Source: an uncultured Erysipelotrichaceae bacterium (GTDB lineage Bacteria > Bacillota_I > Bacilli_A > Erysipelotrichales > Erysipelotrichaceae). Taken from it: 15,435 nucleotides of DNA. Positions 15,054 through 15,435 of the stretch are shown here, piece after piece (within the stretch, counting starts at the first letter, position 1; every line of letters starts with the position of its first letter). The notes under the pieces were generated by a model. The model saw nothing but the letters and a program-made list of their open reading frames with translations. It made no database searches and was not told the origin of the DNA. The position numbers were made by a program, and so were the translations under genes. The stretch spans positions 1 to 15,435 of the forward strand of contig CALBGK010000079.1 in assembly GCA_937893115.1 (NCBI GenBank), in the 5' to 3' direction.

Positions 15054-15435
15054 ATGAAAAAGCTATTCAAGATTTTCGCAATTTCTCTTAGCCTGCTAAT
15101 GATAGTAGGCTGCACAAGCAAACCTGCCGACGGGGGAGATGCCTCAGATGATTCTATCACTATCGCGTATACCGTTCAAACACTAGAGAATCAATATTTT
15201 GTTACTATTTCTGAAGGTTTCAAGGCTTATTGTGAAGAAAATGGTATTACTCCAATTGTGGCAGATGGACAACAAGATGCTGCTCAACAAGTATCACAGG
15301 TGGAAAACTTCATTGCTCAACAAGTTGATGCTATCGTAATTTCACCAGTTAATGACAAGGCTTTGGTCGATGTAGTTGCACAAGCTAAAGAAGCTGGCAT
15401 CCCAGTTATTGCATGTAATCAGAATTTTGAAGGTT
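15054..15435 (+). CDS. Sugar ABC transporter substrate-binding lipoprotein (RbsB-type), 5' part
   Basis: The first 127 codons are in the window; the gene continues past its right edge. It begins with a lipoprotein signal peptide: a basic MKK, a hydrophobic core and the lipobox IVGC, so Cys20 would be lipid-anchored on the outer face of the membrane. A short acidic linker rich in Asp, Gly and Ser follows. Then comes the first lobe of a type 1 periplasmic-binding fold of the ribose/galactose class, with ITIAYTVQTLENQYFVTISE, GFKAYCEENGI, DGQQDAAQQVSQVENFIAQQ, VDAIVISPVNDKAL and AGIPVIACN. It should capture a sugar or similar ligand for an RbsA/RbsC-type importer. AAGGAGG at 15042-15048 is an excellent ribosome binding site. 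It is in one unit with the GntR regulator. Confidence 0.93.
   Translation, partial: MKKLFKIFAISLSLLMIVGCTSKPADGGDASDDSITIAYTVQTLENQYFVTISEGFKAYCEENGITPIVADGQQDAAQQVSQVENFIAQQVDAIVISPVNDKALVDVVAQAKEAGIPVIACNQNFEG

Overview
The window looks like a piece of the chromosome of an anaerobic, fermentative, low-GC Bacillota (Firmicutes). The clues are AT-rich intergenic DNA, strong AGGAGG-type ribosome binding sites, a T-box riboswitch, a consensus cre (CcpA) site, [FeFe] hydrogenases and a sugar-binding lipoprotein. A gut or oral Erysipelotrichia- or Clostridia-like bacterium would fit, but no rRNA or marker gene fixes the taxon.

Layout. (1) 1-264: the 3' end of a ribose/galactoside-type ABC permease and its terminator. 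(2) 353-4923: a tight four-gene operon. It encodes a group B-like [FeFe] hydrogenase, a small [2Fe-2S] thioredoxin-fold ferredoxin, a group C sensory-type [FeFe] hydrogenase with a PAS domain, and a SpoIIE/PP2C-type phosphatase with an extra C-terminal domain. The last three genes overlap, so the operon reads as a redox/H2-sensing module with protein dephosphorylation as its likely output. (3) 4924-7462: terminator, promoter, lysine T-box leader, and a lysyl-tRNA synthetase with an extra C-terminal tRNA-binding (Trbp111-like) domain. (4) 7556-8887 (minus): a MATE efflux pump. (5) 8971-10736: type I asparaginase, then a SAM methyltransferase gene that starts on the asparaginase stop codon but is broken by a -1 frameshift, then a terminator shared with the next, convergent gene. 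(6) 10731-12810 (minus): a zinc-dependent phospholipase C family protein overlapping a UMF1/Atg22-like MFS transporter. (7) 12902-14148 (minus): a sirtuin deacylase immediately followed by a GNAT acetyltransferase. (8) 14211-15435: a promoter with an embedded cre site and a palindromic operator candidate, a GntR/HutC regulator with a UTRA effector domain, and the start of a sugar ABC transporter substrate-binding lipoprotein that runs off the window.

The most distinctive parts are the hydrogenase-sensor-phosphatase operon, the T-box-controlled LysRS fused to a tRNA-binding domain, and the frameshifted methyltransferase, whose SAM-binding motif lies upstream of any usable start codon in its own frame. 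I saw no CRISPR array, insertion sequence, tRNA, rRNA or phage gene.
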